Shown: positions 12,384 through 22,910, counted from the stretch's first letter. The stretch: DNA of 64,000 bases from Puccinia triticina (GCF_026914185.1 NC_070561.1:5394001-5458000), one strand, 5' to 3'. The notes: generated by a model from the letters alone, not told the origin. A program made the numbers and translations.

Positions 12384-13679
12384 TCAGAACTTTTTCATGC
12401 GTTTGGCAGCGTCTTGGAGAATTGATTTTCGGGGACGGCCTCGTTTTGGTCCCGCCGGCGGCGGACTGCTTGGCTCGACGTCTTGCTCAACATCGTGGTC
12501 CGGGTCATCGTTGAACAAGTCTTCTTCCTCATTGTCGGAAGGCGCCACGGCTTTCTCTTTACCCTTGGTGGAGGTGGTGATTGGGTCTTGACGGGTGGGA
12601 GTTAGGGGCTTTGCCGGCCGACGAGCGAGGGGGACAGCTCCATTCTTCAATGTGCCTGCTGATGGCGACCCGTCCGAGGCAGGGCCGCGGAGGACCGCCT
12701 TTGGGGAAAACTTTGTCCTGTATGAACGGAAAAATTGTGTCAGTTTGGGTGCGCAGCTGTGTTGAGTTCAACGAACAATTTTTTTTTCGAGTCTCCTCCT
12801 ACAGGCGAGGACAGGTTCGTCCCGGTAGGTTTGAATTTTCCAATTTGATGTCCGTTGGTTATGCTCACGTGAGACACCTGTCAGGTTGCAATGGTTAGGT
12901 TGTTGTGTAAGAGGTTGAAGAATACCAGTGTGGTGGCATACCAAAACGACGGCCATGCTGTTCACCATATCGAAATCAACAAGACGGCCAATAATCTTGA
13001 CCTCTCGTCCGACAACGTATAGACCGTGTGTTTTAATTAAATTTTTAGTGCCAAGGATGACATATTTCATGTCGAAGGTCTTCAGGCAACGGTTCTGATA
13101 GGAAGGCAGCAAATGGATATCAGAGTGCGGTAGTCGGTGAAGTTGAACGCAGGACAAATTGCTCACTTCGGAGTCCCAGTCAGAGTGAGATACTACAACT
13201 TCCAAGCTGGCACCCGTGTTTGGGACGTCCGAGACGACTTCTTGTCGCGAGGTAATCATGCCGAGGCTCGTGATGAAAGTCTTATTCGTGAAGCTCGGCT
13301 GATCCGGACCACTCGGACAGACTTGGGTCACAACCTCATGGTTGTAGGTGAGGGAGGGTGGTGATCCGTCATTAGTGGCAATCATCTTGCCGCTGATAGA
13401 ATAGATGAACTCAGGCTCCAATATGTTAGTGAGAGCGGTATTCGTAATAAGCTCGACCTCAAAGTTTTCATCTTTATCTTCGTTGGTGCCTCCGCATTGA
13501 AAATAGCTCGGAGTTTTAACAAAACCGTACTGATTTGCGCAAACACTATCGAAGGTGGACTGCGCATGGAAATAAGTACAGGTCAGGTATGTGTTGGGAG
13601 TGGGGGGACATACCTCGGACAGCGGTTCCAAATGACTTGAAAAGGTAACGGGGTGGTTGGGTGCCCGTGTGGAATTCAT
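12384..13679 (-). CDS. Helitron accessory protein, RPA/OB-fold-like with AT-hook tail
   Basis: Minus-strand gene; the first ATG in frame is at 13679. The main exon reads on to about 12800 with beta-rich segments ALTNILEPEFIYSISGKMIA, TFITSLGMITSRQEVV and GLYVVGREVKIIGRLVDFDM, suggesting tandem OB-like domains. A second exon reading at 12717-12384 encodes an acidic and Pro/Ser region, then an AT-hook-like GPKRGRPRKS and a basic end AKRMKKF, which suggest nuclear localisation and DNA binding. The splice joining them is unresolved: the obvious donor at 12802 and acceptor at 12718 are out of phase by one, so there is another donor, a small exon or an indel. It is probably co-mobilised with RepHel; a role in ssDNA handling during rolling-circle replication is inference. 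Confidence 0.5.
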
Positions 13680-15120
13680 TGTGACTTGTTGAGCGGGGAG
13701 GTTTGTATGATGAGATTGATGGTTTAACCGCGTGGTCGATGAAGATGGTAGGGGAACGAGGCAGGCACAAACTGGAGAGGTAAGATGCTTGGTTAACAAG
13801 GGGCTGAGGGGGCAGTCATGTTGGGTCTTGCGTCAAAACAGCGGCGGATAGTCGATCACTGCGTGTGATGATTGGACAATTCCGAGTTCGAGTGCTGGGT
13901 TGAGGTGGAAGGTGTTAGCCCGGGATCAATGCGGATGTGGTCAATATTAAACTTTGGAACTAACAGATTTTGCCGAACGTTTGGGGCTTCAAGGCTTGGT
14001 GAGTTAGTAACAATAAGCAACGTGGTTGGTTTTGTGTGAGGTGGTTTGACGAGAAGGGTGTGTGAATAGTGGGGAAGGCTGACTTAGGGGCAATTTATAG
14101 TTGAAACAATGACGGGCAAGCAGTCCGGTGGATGCGCGCTTGCAAATGGGTATGTTGCTAATAACCGATCTGGCCGCTGGGGCCCAGCTGGTCCGGTTCG
14201 GCCGCGGCTTCAGGCTGGACGCATGGCAATACCAGTGTCTGGCTGCTGTGGCCCAGCTGGTCCGGTTGAGCGGCGGGTTTGGGCATTTTGGCGGGGCTCG
14301 TGGCTACTGGAGGCTTGCGTGTTGGTTTGGGGATAAGCCAGTTGATCTGAGTTGTTGGCATGGCGGCGGTTCAGGCGGGCAAATGTTAAGCGGGGCTGCC
14401 AAGGCGGTGTCGAGATGGCGGCTGGTGTACGCTGATACTTGATACTGGTGCTCGCTTGGGTCGGCCAGATACGTGGTGGTTTGGTGCACGATGCGGCGGC
14501 GAAATCGCGCGTGGACCCTGGTTTCAAGTTGAATGGGGAGCGTGACTTGACCGGTTACTAAGGGCGGCGTTGAACTTGCGCGTTGACCCTGGTGTCAAAG
14601 CAAATGCGGAGGTTGGCGGGCGCAGTTGGAAAGGGCCGTTAGGTGATGCGGAGTCTAGTGAGTAAGGGTATCTGGGCTGATGGCGTCTGGCCAGTTTACC
14701 ATGGTTTCAGGCGTGGCAAGCCACGCCACGAGGAAGAGTTGGTCGGATGGCGAGGTAGCGAGGATGGGGTCGTCAGGGTTTAAGCATGATCTTCAGGTGT
14801 TGGCGGTCGGTAGATGATGCGACCTGGCTGGAAGGGCGGGTATAAAGCGAGGGTGGTTGCGTTAGTTGGTTAGGGCAGGTGATTCCCTCGCTGCATTTCC
14901 GGCAGGGGTCATGCTCAAACCCCTCCGCCGTTGCGTTTGCACGGTTTGAGGGGCGATATGTGGTGGCCCCCCTTTGCAATTGCCCACGCGGCGCGCTGGG
15001 GGTCATCCGCCCAGTACTTTAAGCCTCGCTAGTCGTGGATGGGTGCTGGGCATTTGTCCGGTTGGGGGATTGCGTGATATACTGGGAATGGGGGCCCTTT
15101 TTTCATTTGTTATTATTATT
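13680..15120. other. Helitron 5' subterminal region
   Basis: GC-rich in places, no gene recognised. GGCCCAGCTGGTCCGGTT is repeated at 14182 and 14250. Near the end the strings TTTGCACGGTTTGAGG and CCCCCCTTTGCAATTGCC resemble strings in 20690-20900 before the second Helitron-type terminus, suggesting a shared family subterminus. Confidence 0.4.
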
Positions 15121-15138
15121 TGTAGGGGAAACCCTTGA
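15121..15138 (-). repeat. Helitron 5' terminus
   Basis: On the minus strand the end reads TCAAGGGTTTCCCCTACA, followed outside by T at 15139 on the plus strand. It matches the terminus at 21103-21120 in 17 of 18 bases. The TC start and adjacent T fit Helitron 5' ends. Confidence 0.7.
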
Positions 15139-15740
15139 TCTTTGTTTTTGTGATTGGCTGTCTTTAGTAAACTTGGATTACCCTTCATAACCACTCCAAA
15201 AAATAACTGAGCCATTCAGGGGTCTCCTTGAACCTAGAGAATTCTGAGCAGAAAAAATCATATTTTAACGCCGGAGGCACCTGCAAATTAGTAATGCAGC
15301 TTCCTGTGACCCAGAAGCCACAGAAATCTTACAGTATCATGATAAATATGCAAATTTATTGCCTGATAGTTTTCAGAATTTTCCCTACCTTTCTGTTTGT
15401 CAAGCAGGTAGCTGTAATTTATGCTTGTATCCCACTTTTGTTCCAGTTGTTTTGAATTTAGAATAAATTAGATAACCAATTCTTCACCACTCATTAAATA
15501 ATTTTCTTGTGAGTTCTTTGTATTGCTTTAAAATCTCCCTGAGAATTACACACTTCTTTGGATAAAAACTATTTTTCACCAAAAAAACACTTGAATTTTC
15601 AATGATCTACTTCTTTGAGGGGGCCCAGCTTTAATCCTTACAACCAATAAGAGATTCCACAGCTTTAATCAAGCTAAACAAAATCATAACCATCGCTGAG
15701 GAGACCAGGGAGTTGATCACTGCCCCAACATGGTTACATT
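15139..15740. other. AT-rich spacer
   Basis: No gene, repeat boundary or RNA gene recognised between the Helitron end and the decayed gene to the right. Confidence 0.4.
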
Positions 15741-16776
15741 GCAGCAATACCTATTTGATATACAGGAAAGCTGGTGAAAATTCTAAAAAATATCAGGCTG
15801 TGAAATTGCACATGCACTTTCAGCAGTGTGGCAGATATCCACGAACTGTTTGGCAATTCCGATTGTCTCCGCTACCTCCGCCGCAAAGTGTTGCACGGGT
15901 TGAACCTCAGCCCCAAGAAGAACAGCGCAGGTATGGGAGATATGTTTATATTGGGGATTTTTGAGTGGGACCGGTTGAGTAGCATTTTTGCTTTTTTCAT
16001 CTTCAACTCGCTGACAATCTATACTTTTGTCTTCCGCTTGGCCACCCAGTAAGGGACTAGAGATTATTTCTTCATCTTTCAGTGGTGATAACAAACACTT
16101 CAAATTCCAGACTAAGTGGATGGCAGAGAGGCTTCTGGCTTGTTTGGAAGAGGGTAAAAATTTATACAGTGGCAGCTTGCTTTCCAACATTACTTACAGG
16201 TTTTTTTGAAATGGTTATCTCCTCACAATGTTGATGTACTGCAGCAAAATCAACCACTGGATCCTGGTTCAAGTCAGCTGGATACAAGGCCTATCTGAAT
16301 CACTTTGCTGTGCTGTTCAAGAAGTTTATGATCCCCTCAATTCTCAAGGACAAGCGCAAGCAAGTCATACAAAGCGTGGTTGACTTCTCAAGCGCCCAAC
16401 GGAATGGATTCATGGCCGCTTTCATGGAAGTCTTCAACACCACCAACCAAGTTGCAATTGGGAATTTGAAGGGCTGCAGTAACCACTTCAAGGCTTCAGT
16501 CACTCTCATAAAAAAAAAAACAGATCAGTGATCATGGCAGACAAAGTGGTAAGCAGATCTCTGCCTTCTTTCCAGCTGGCATTTGGATACACTGCTCAAT
16601 GTGCCATCCTCTCTCTCAGAAGCCATTTGAGACCATGTGCACCAACCTCTTAATGACCAACGCCAAGGGTGTAAAGACTCACAAAGAGAGGATTGACAAA
16701 ATTTGTCAGCAGTTTCCAAAGGTTAGGAAGTGGCTGGATTGGTGGATGATGTTGGATGCCAAAGCAACTTTATGTT
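15741..16776 (+). pseudogene. Decayed gene of a rust-expanded, transposase-like family
   Basis: Protein-like blocks appear in several frames: LFGNSDCLRYLRRKVLHGL (about 15850), FKFQTKWMAERLLACLEEG (about 16097), then a longer block from about 16250 with AGYKAYLNHFAVLFKKFMIP and VIQSVVDFSSAQRNGFMAAF, and finally KERIDKICQQFPKVRKWLDW (about 16684). Possible introns include GTAAGC...CCAG near 16549-16576. The order and wording recall a multi-copy rust protein family that I cannot name with certainty; membership is from memory. No continuous gene can be built, and the last block hits a stop at about 16776. Confidence 0.4.
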
Positions 16777-16895
16777 GAGTTGTCTGTTAGTCTGCTACCA
16801 TGATGTATCACCACAGTATGGAGGGCTGTCAGATCAACCCATGAGCACTACCAACCAACCACCCAGCTGGCAGCCACAAGCGTCTGTATCCTACA

Positions 16896-17002
16896 CTGCG
16901 GGCAAATAGGTGTTGCTCCCCCGCGCAACATCACCTAACCCAAAGGGGGCGCCCTTACCTCAGCTGTTGCTGCGGGCCACAGCGTCACCTGTTTGCCCGC
17001 AG
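16896..17002. mobile_element. 107-bp foldback MITE
   Basis: The left end CTGCGGGCAAATAGGTG and right end CACCTGTTTGCCCGCAG are inverted copies with one transition over 17 bp; one more base (A...T) extends the pair. The interior is GC-rich with no open frame. No convincing target duplication was seen, so the superfamily is unknown. Confidence 0.65.
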
Positions 17003-17074
17003 TTCTAGTTGGTAAAGGCAGCACTCTAGTATGTGTCTCAGCATAGCTGAGTTTGTGAGTTCAACTCTCACCAG
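17003..17074 (+). other. tRNA-derived sequence (SINE head or tRNA pseudogene, class II arm pattern)
   Basis: A D-arm-like string AGTTGGTAAAGGCA (box A-like) is followed by a long variable-arm-like hairpin CTCAGC-ATA-GCTGAG (17037-17051) and a perfect 5/7/5 T-arm, GTGAG-TTCAACT-CTCAC (17055-17071). The long variable arm suggests a Leu or Ser tRNA ancestor. The acceptor stem does not pair and the anticodon stem is poor, so it is not a functional tRNA. It abuts the 107-bp foldback. Confidence 0.45.
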
Positions 17075-17521
17075 AAACATCTTCATTTTACAGTCTCTAC
17101 ACTTTATTCCCCAGCCAATGTGTAATGCTTGAGTATTCTCCCAGCAGATAAGATGACCTGCCAAGCTCCACTAATGCACAAGAGAGCATGCATTGTGTTT
17201 ACTACATTTTCAGGCAAGTTTCTTCTGTTCTTTTTTGAATTGCCCTCACTTTATTGTTAATAATTTTTGATTCTTTCAACAATGGGAGAGCACCAGATAC
17301 TACAGATGAACTTGTTTCTGAATGGCCAGAAAAATGATCCAAAGGTTGACAGTAGGGATGGCCTTGGGTACCCGTCAGCAGGTACCCGGTATCCGTTGGC
17401 AGGTACCTGCCAACAGATACCAGGTGCAGGTGCAGGTGTTTAGTTTTGCTAGAAAAAGGGCGGGCACCCGGGTACCCGGCACAGTTACCCACCCGCCTGT
17501 CCGACTGTTGCGCTAACAGTT

Positions 17522-18163
17522 GGACCCAATCAATGGGTCTTGGGAGCCAATCATTGCGTCTCAGGACCCAATCAATGGGTCTTCAGACCCAATTCTTGGG
17601 TCTTTGGACCCAATTGATGGGTCTTCAGACCCAATTCTTGGGTCTTTGGACCCAATTGATGGGTCTTCAGACCCAATTCTTGGGTCTTTGGACCCAATTG
17701 ATGGGTCTTCAGACCCAATTCTTGGGTCTTTGGACCCAATTGATGGGTCTTCAGACCCAATTCTTGGGTCTTTGGACCCAATTGATGGGTCTTCAGACCC
17801 AATTCTTGGGTCTTTGGACCCAATTGATGGGTCTTCAGACCCAATTCTTGGGTCTTTGGACCCAATTGATGGGTCTTCAGACCCAATTCTTGGGTCTTTG
17901 GACCCAATTGATGGGTCTTCAGACCCAATTCTTGGGTCTTTGGACCCAATTGATGGGTCTTCAGACCCAATTCTTGGGTCTTTGGACCCAATTGATGGGT
18001 CTTTGGACCCAATTGATGGGTCTTCAGACCCAATTCTTGGGTCTTTGGACCCAATTGATGGGTCTTTGGACCCAATTGATGGGTCTTCAGACCCAATTCT
18101 TGGGTCTTTGGACCCAATTGATGGGTCTTCAGACCCAATTCTTGGGTCTTTGGACCCAATTGT
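17522..18163. repeat. 42-bp minisatellite made of two hairpin half-units
   Basis: About 15 tandem units. Each unit holds two 17-bp imperfect palindromes, GACCCAATTGATGGGTC and GACCCAATTCTTGGGTC, separated by TTCA or TTTG. Two places (about 17985-18020 and 18045-18080) carry an extra 21-bp half-unit. Because the unit is a multiple of three and nearly its own complement, several frames on both strands are open (for example repeats of DPIDGSSDPILGSL); these are repeat by-products, not supported genes. Confidence 0.95.
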
Positions 18164-19336
18164 ACCTGTGGGCCACAGATACTTGCCTCTTGCACCCGGG
18201 TACCCGCCATTCACACCCAGTTACCCGCTCCGCAGGTCTGGGTGTCTGATTTTAGTGAAACTAGAGTCCAAGGCGGCTACGCCGCTGCACTCGCAGGGAC
18301 CAAAATACAAGTCACCCACTCCGGACCACCACCCTGCCACGTGCCCCTGTCGGCCCAATGTAAAGATGCAAAGAGTACCTGGACTTTCCTCAGAAATTGA
18401 GGATATTAAACTCTTAATTTTTTCATAGAGTCCAAAAGTAAAAGTATCAAATTTGTCAAACAAGAGTAAATAAAAAATGAAAACATGATAAACCCTATGA
18501 AGACAAAACCAACCAAGACTAAAGACTGGAGTCTTAATAACAAATGATACAACAGTTGTTACTCAAACATTTCTAGACAAATCCTCACAACTGAGTTTGT
18601 AACAAAAAAGGAACTACTCTAACAATCCTCAATTTGTAACAAAAGAACTACTGTACTGGTTAAGTAAATGTGGAAAGAATAACTACACTGTCTGAATTTA
18701 AATACAAGAGTACAAGGCCACTACGCCGCAGTACTCCCAGGGCAGCTCCAGAAAATCACCAAAGCAAATAACCTTGTAGCTCCCAGCCGGCCCTCAACTT
18801 GAGAGCACAACACTTTTTCAAACTCAAGTGCTGCCAAATCGCAACACAAAGGAGACTTGCCAATCTGAATCCTACTCATACTGGCCATACAACCTTTTCC
18901 CAAGTCAAGAATGCAGAGAGAGAAAGATGTTGTCTGAAGAAAATTTTCAATGGTAAGTAATCCCTATACACATCCAATTGCAGTCCCTACACCAGAATAA
19001 TTGATCATGGAAATCATACACATAAAACCACCACCTGTTTATTCCTAGGAGTGCTGAGAAAAGAGCCGCCATCAAAATTCAACATTAAGTGAGCTTGAGG
19101 TCCCATTGGAATCATTGTCCAGCACATCATCAGACAAAACCGTCACATGGGTTACCTGCAGTCAACACAGTTCAACTTCAAAGCACATCACCTTGGACTT
19201 GCTTGATACAAAGGGCACACCCTTTTTTTCCTATGCCCGCCCACACATGCCCATTGTCGGGCGTGTGCTTTGTACAGGTGTGGGTGTGGGTGTGCGGGGG
19301 TGCAGGGGCGTGTAGGGGCGTGCGAGGGGGTATATG
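18164..19336. other. Spacer between the two minisatellites
   Basis: No gene recognised. Two related self-complementary strings occur: CCAAGGCGGCTACGCCGCTG at about 18268 and AAGGCCACTACGCCGCAGTA at about 18713; the first also resembles 4449-4467. AT-rich elsewhere. Confidence 0.4.
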
Positions 19337-20340
19337 TATGTATACCAGCTCTACGGGACTCCGGAGGAACTTTCCTCCCGGTGGGCTGGTATGTGTGTAT
19401 ACCAGCTCGCCAAGAGGGAAACTCCTCCCAGCAAGATGGTATGTGTATACCAGCTCGCCGAGAGGGAAACTCCTCCCAGCAAGCTGGTATGTGTATACCA
19501 GCTCGCCGAGAGGGAAGCTCCTCCGGGCGAGCTGGTATGTGTATACCAGCTCGCCGAGGGGGACGTTCCTCCCGGCGAGCTGGTATGTGTATACCAGCTC
19601 GCCAAGAGGGACTCTCCTCTCGGCAAGCTGGTATACGACGTATACCAGCTCGCCGAGAGGGACCCTCCTCCCGGCGAGCTGGCATGTGTATACCAGCTGG
19701 GCAAGAGGGAAACTCCTCCCGGCGAGCTGGTATGTGTATACCAGCTCGGCGAGAGGGAAACTCCTCCCGGCGAGCTGGTATGGGTATACCAGCTCCGCGA
19801 GAGGGAAGTTCCTCCCGGCGAGTTGGTATGGGTATACCAGCTCGCCGAGAGGGAAACTCCTCCCGGCGAGCTGGTATGTGTATACCAGCTCGGCGAGAGG
19901 GAAACTCCTCCCGGCGAGCTGGTATGTGTATACCAGCTCGGCGAGAGGGAAGTTCCTCCCGGCGAGTTGGTATGGGTATACCAGCTTGCCGAGAGGGACC
20001 CTCCTCTGGGCGAGCTGGTATATATTTATACCAGCTTGCCGAGAGGGACCCTATTTCCGGCGAGCTGGTATGTGGATACCAGCTCGCCGAGAGGGAACCC
20101 TCTCGGCGAGCTGGTGGGTGAGCTGGTATATATTTATACCAGCTCGCCGAGAGGGACTCTCCTCCCGGCCAGCTGGTATGGTGTATACCAGCTCGCCGAG
20201 AGGGACTCTCCTCCCGGCGAGCTGGTATGGTGTATACCAGCTCGGCAAGGGGGAAGTTCCTCCCGGACCCGGCGAGCTGGTATACATATACCAGCTCGCC
20301 GGGAGGAACTTCCCTCTTGGCGAGCTGGCGGGGCAACGGT
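19337..20340. repeat. About 48-bp minisatellite, each unit a long hairpin
   Basis: Roughly 20 variable units. Each starts TATACCAGCTCGCCGAGAGG, runs through AAACTCCTC and ends CCCGGCGAGCTGGTATGTG, so CCAGCTCGCCG pairs with CGGCGAGCTGG within one unit. Inner variants (GGGAAACTCC, GGGACCCTCC, GGGAAGTTCC) change while the stem is conserved. Long open frames in nearly every frame result from the repeat and are not annotated as genes. Confidence 0.95.
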
Positions 20341-21102
20341 TTGGAAGGCACCACTCCCAATGAGGGTCCAGGACTCCAGCCTAAAACACGCCTCTGAAGC
20401 GTTTCGTAGACGACTTGCTTGATACAGCAAGTGATGACATTGATCCTCCTGCCAAATCAGATGGCGCGCGGTGGCATACCCTGTATTTGGTTGAAGGTCC
20501 GAAACGCGAGGCGCTCGACGCCGCGTACAGGAACCAGTTCAAGGTTACTTGTATTCCAAAATGACTTCACACCTGAAACCAATCCCTTGGTTCAGGCGCC
20601 TGGGGAAGAGCTTAAATATCAGGCTCCCTGACTATCTTTTTCCCCGGCGGCGGCGGCTCCAGCTCCACTGTCGCATTTGCGCAGTTTGAGCAGACCTCGT
20701 CCTGTCCCCCTCCACCTTTGCACTTGCAATAGGCTCAAGCAGAACAATTTTTTTTTACTTCCCTGTTGCATTTGCACAGTTTTTTAACCCCCCCTCCGTC
20801 AATTACAATTGTTTTTGACCTGAGACAGACATTCTCCGCAATTGCGCGCTGAGCTTTTTTTTTGCCCCCCTCCTGCCCTTGCAATTGCGACAGGCACGAG
20901 GGGGTTGAATCCTGCCCCTTTTCATTCCTGCTTCAGGAATTGGGGGGCAAGTCCAAGGCATTTATGTTCGGGGACTTTAAATTAATTTTCTTGCGGTATT
21001 AAGCGTAATATGCTGATACCTGAGAAAATTGGAGGTTGGACGCAAGTGCCAATTTTCCATTTGCGCACAGGGGGCTAAATTTTAAGCCCCTTTTCAGAAA
21101 AA
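20341..21102. other. GC-patchy spacer, probable Helitron remnant
   Basis: No gene recognised. It contains repeated strings of the type GCATTTGCGCAGTTTGAG, TTGCATTTGCACAGTTTTTT and CCTTGCAATTGCGACAGG, similar to those before the Helitron terminus at 15138, suggesting a short non-autonomous relative. Its left end was not found. Confidence 0.4.
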
Positions 21103-21120
21103 TGCAGGGGAAACCCTTGA
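21103..21120 (-). repeat. Second Helitron-type 5' terminus
   Basis: The minus strand reads TCAAGGGTTTCCCCTGCA, followed outside by T. It differs from the terminus at 15138 by one transition in 18 bases. The preceding GGGGGCTAAATTTTAAGCCCC hairpin resembles GGGGGCCCTTTTTT at 15091. Confidence 0.55.
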
Positions 21121-21204
21121 TCCCAATTTCCACGAAAGTGTCGATTTAATATACTTAGATTCTGTCCGTGTACCCGGGTACAAAGTGTCATCCCTAGTTG
21201 AAAG

Positions 21205-22225
21205 CATCCAAATTCAGTCAACATCAATTGAGACATGTACTTGATTTTCCTCTCATACGTTGTGCCACCAAAAGTCCATAAAGATAACAAAAATATGAAT
21301 AAAAGGTGCTGGTCAGCCGCTACCCTTGAGTCGCTCTTTGCAGTTTATAGTCCTCTTTGGCTTCAACAACCAGGCAGCAAAATGAATGATATATTTTTGA
21401 ATTTAGTCACCAATTTCTCATCTTGGAAAACAGTCTAGCTCAAACCCAAAGGTTCAATGCGGCTCACACTCACCAACGGATCAAGATGGATGTTTGACTT
21501 AGCTAACCAAAGCAACCCACATTGCTTTGTGCCCAGTGCTTTTGCCTCTGCCAATCTATTCTTGGGCATGTGCCTTGATCCCAGCAAGAACTCCTTCAGT
21601 CACTCTTCCAGGTCCATGAAACTTGAGTATTCACGTGTCCTGTCCACCCCGAGCCACAGGGGGAGAGTGGGGACCTAGTGATCAGGGCTAAGACTGTGTC
21701 ATGCTCAGGACAGAGGTCTGTACCAACACGCAACAGACAATTGGCATATAACACTGGTGTCAAGAGATAAAAGCTCAGAAACAGATCCTCCGGGCAGAGA
21801 GGACCTTGACTGGATTGACAATAAACCGCAAACCAAACTGATTAGTCAGTGGACAACAATTGGTCTGGTAGGCATCACAGGGATGCAGTGCCATCTGTGT
21901 ATTGCAACTGACAAAAAGAAGAAGACGAAGGCCACACCACCTTCTTGATACATGAATAAGAGCTTGGTGATAACTTGGAAGAAGAACAAGCCTCCTCTTC
22001 ACTTATACGGTTTTGTCAACATTGCCACCATCACATATTCTGGCTTGATCCATGACTTGCTGTTGTGTGGGATAGTTGTACTACACTGTGTTGTTAGCAG
22101 CCTACAAGTTGCGCTTAACGCAGAGGAATTCATTGGCTGCCACTCATGGGACTATGCCCACCTCCTGCTGCACTCCCAGTAAACTGCCATAAGCCTTAAA
22201 GTCAAGTAGCTGACCTAAAGTCTTA
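21205..22225. other. Spacer, no gene recognised
   Basis: Short open frames only. No splice-supported gene, repeat boundary or RNA gene seen. Confidence 0.35.
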
Positions 22226-22382
22226 TGGTATTCAAAATTGCATAAGATTTTTTTACATAAAATCATAAACTGAAATTTTGGCTGGGAGATGTCACTTAAA
22301 GTTTTATGCACGCTGACATCTCCCAGCCAAAATTGGTTTTATGATTTTGTGTAAATAGTGACATATGCAATTTTGAATACCA
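22226..22382. mobile_element. TA-flanked MITE, copy 1 of the TGGTRTTCAAA family
   Basis: 157 bp. The ends are perfect inverted repeats TGGTATTCAAAATTGCATA, flanked by TA at 22224-22225 and 22383-22384. The interior holds the strong palindrome ATTTTGGCTGGGAGATGTCA / TGACATCTCCCAGCC. It has no coding capacity and is a Tc1/mariner-like MITE by target preference. Confidence 0.85.
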
Positions 22383-22580
22383 TATCTGCCTTTATCAGTT
22401 AATTCTACAAGAATTGTCACATAACTTGTTAATATCAAGATTTAACCTTGATTTGACTTCAGATTCTGTTTTCTCATACAATTTCAACACTAGTCTCCAC
22501 TGACTACTTTTCATTAGCTCCACTCCTTCATTGTTTTCTGTGTTTTCCAGTGTGATGTGGAATTCCGCTGCATGGTATTA

Positions 22581-22737
22581 TGGTGTTCAAAATTGCATAA
22601 GATTTTTTTACATAACAGCATATGCTGCAATTTTGGCTGGGAGATGTCACTTTAAGTTTTATGTACGCTGACATCTCCCAGCCAAAATCACATGTTATGC
22701 TGTTATGTAAACACATCTTATGCAATTTTGAACACCA
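22581..22737. mobile_element. TA-flanked MITE, copy 2 of the TGGTRTTCAAA family
   Basis: 157 bp, the same length as copy 1. Ends TGGTGTTCAAAATTGCATA, flanked by TA at 22579-22580 and 22738-22739. It shares the inner GGCTGGGAGATGTCAC palindrome, but the strings between TIR and core differ, with matching changes on both arms. Confidence 0.85.
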
Positions 22738-22910
22738 TATATGTAAAACCCAGCTCCCAAACCACATGTACATAGGTGATTATGTCAGTGAACCTTGAAA
22801 ATTTTCGAAGTCAGGATCCCCCATGCAGCTGGAGAATACACAGACTTCAGACAACCAGAACCACACCCCCAGATAACCCATCAGAGGATACCACAACAGG
22901 CACTTGGATA

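Larger units (their letters stand above)
4900..15138 (-). mobile_element. Large autonomous-type Helitron (left end approximate)
   Basis: The element contains an uninterrupted Rep-helicase gene on the minus strand plus two accessory genes. The right boundary is the 5' end on the minus strand: TCAAGGGTTTCCCCTACA starts at 15138 and the next host base is T, matching the TC start and A/T target of Helitrons. An almost identical terminus occurs at 21103-21120. The 3' end (CTRR plus hairpin) should lie left of the accessory gene at 4934; I could not place it, so the start is a guess. Size would be about 10 kb. Helitrons transpose by HUH-endonuclease rolling-circle replication and make no target duplication. 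Confidence 0.75.
17353..21196. mobile_element. hAT-like non-autonomous element carrying two palindromic minisatellites
   Basis: The left end reads TAGGGATGGCCTTGGGTACC and the right end, inverted, TAGGGATGACACTTTGTACC. The flanks are 8-bp near-duplications GTTGACAG (17345-17352) and GTTGAAAG (21197-21204). Short TIRs of this kind with 8-bp TSDs point to the hAT superfamily. The subterminal zones are full of GGTACC/CCCGGG palindromes. No transposase was seen. The cargo is a 42-bp minisatellite, a 48-bp minisatellite and a Helitron-type terminus at 21120. A smaller relative with the same architecture lies at 59206-59857. Confidence 0.75.

Noticed and set aside
17446..18428. Long open frames across the 42-bp array on both strands (up to about 300 codons)
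   Set aside because: They follow from a repeat whose length is a multiple of three and that lacks stops; no start context, splice sites or non-repeat domain.
17522..20340. CRISPR array
   Set aside because: Units are contiguous tandem copies without unique spacers, and the DNA is clearly eukaryotic.
19089..20430. Open frames of 280-424 codons across the 48-bp array
   Set aside because: Same cause: nearly all frames are open on both strands, so none is evidence of a gene.
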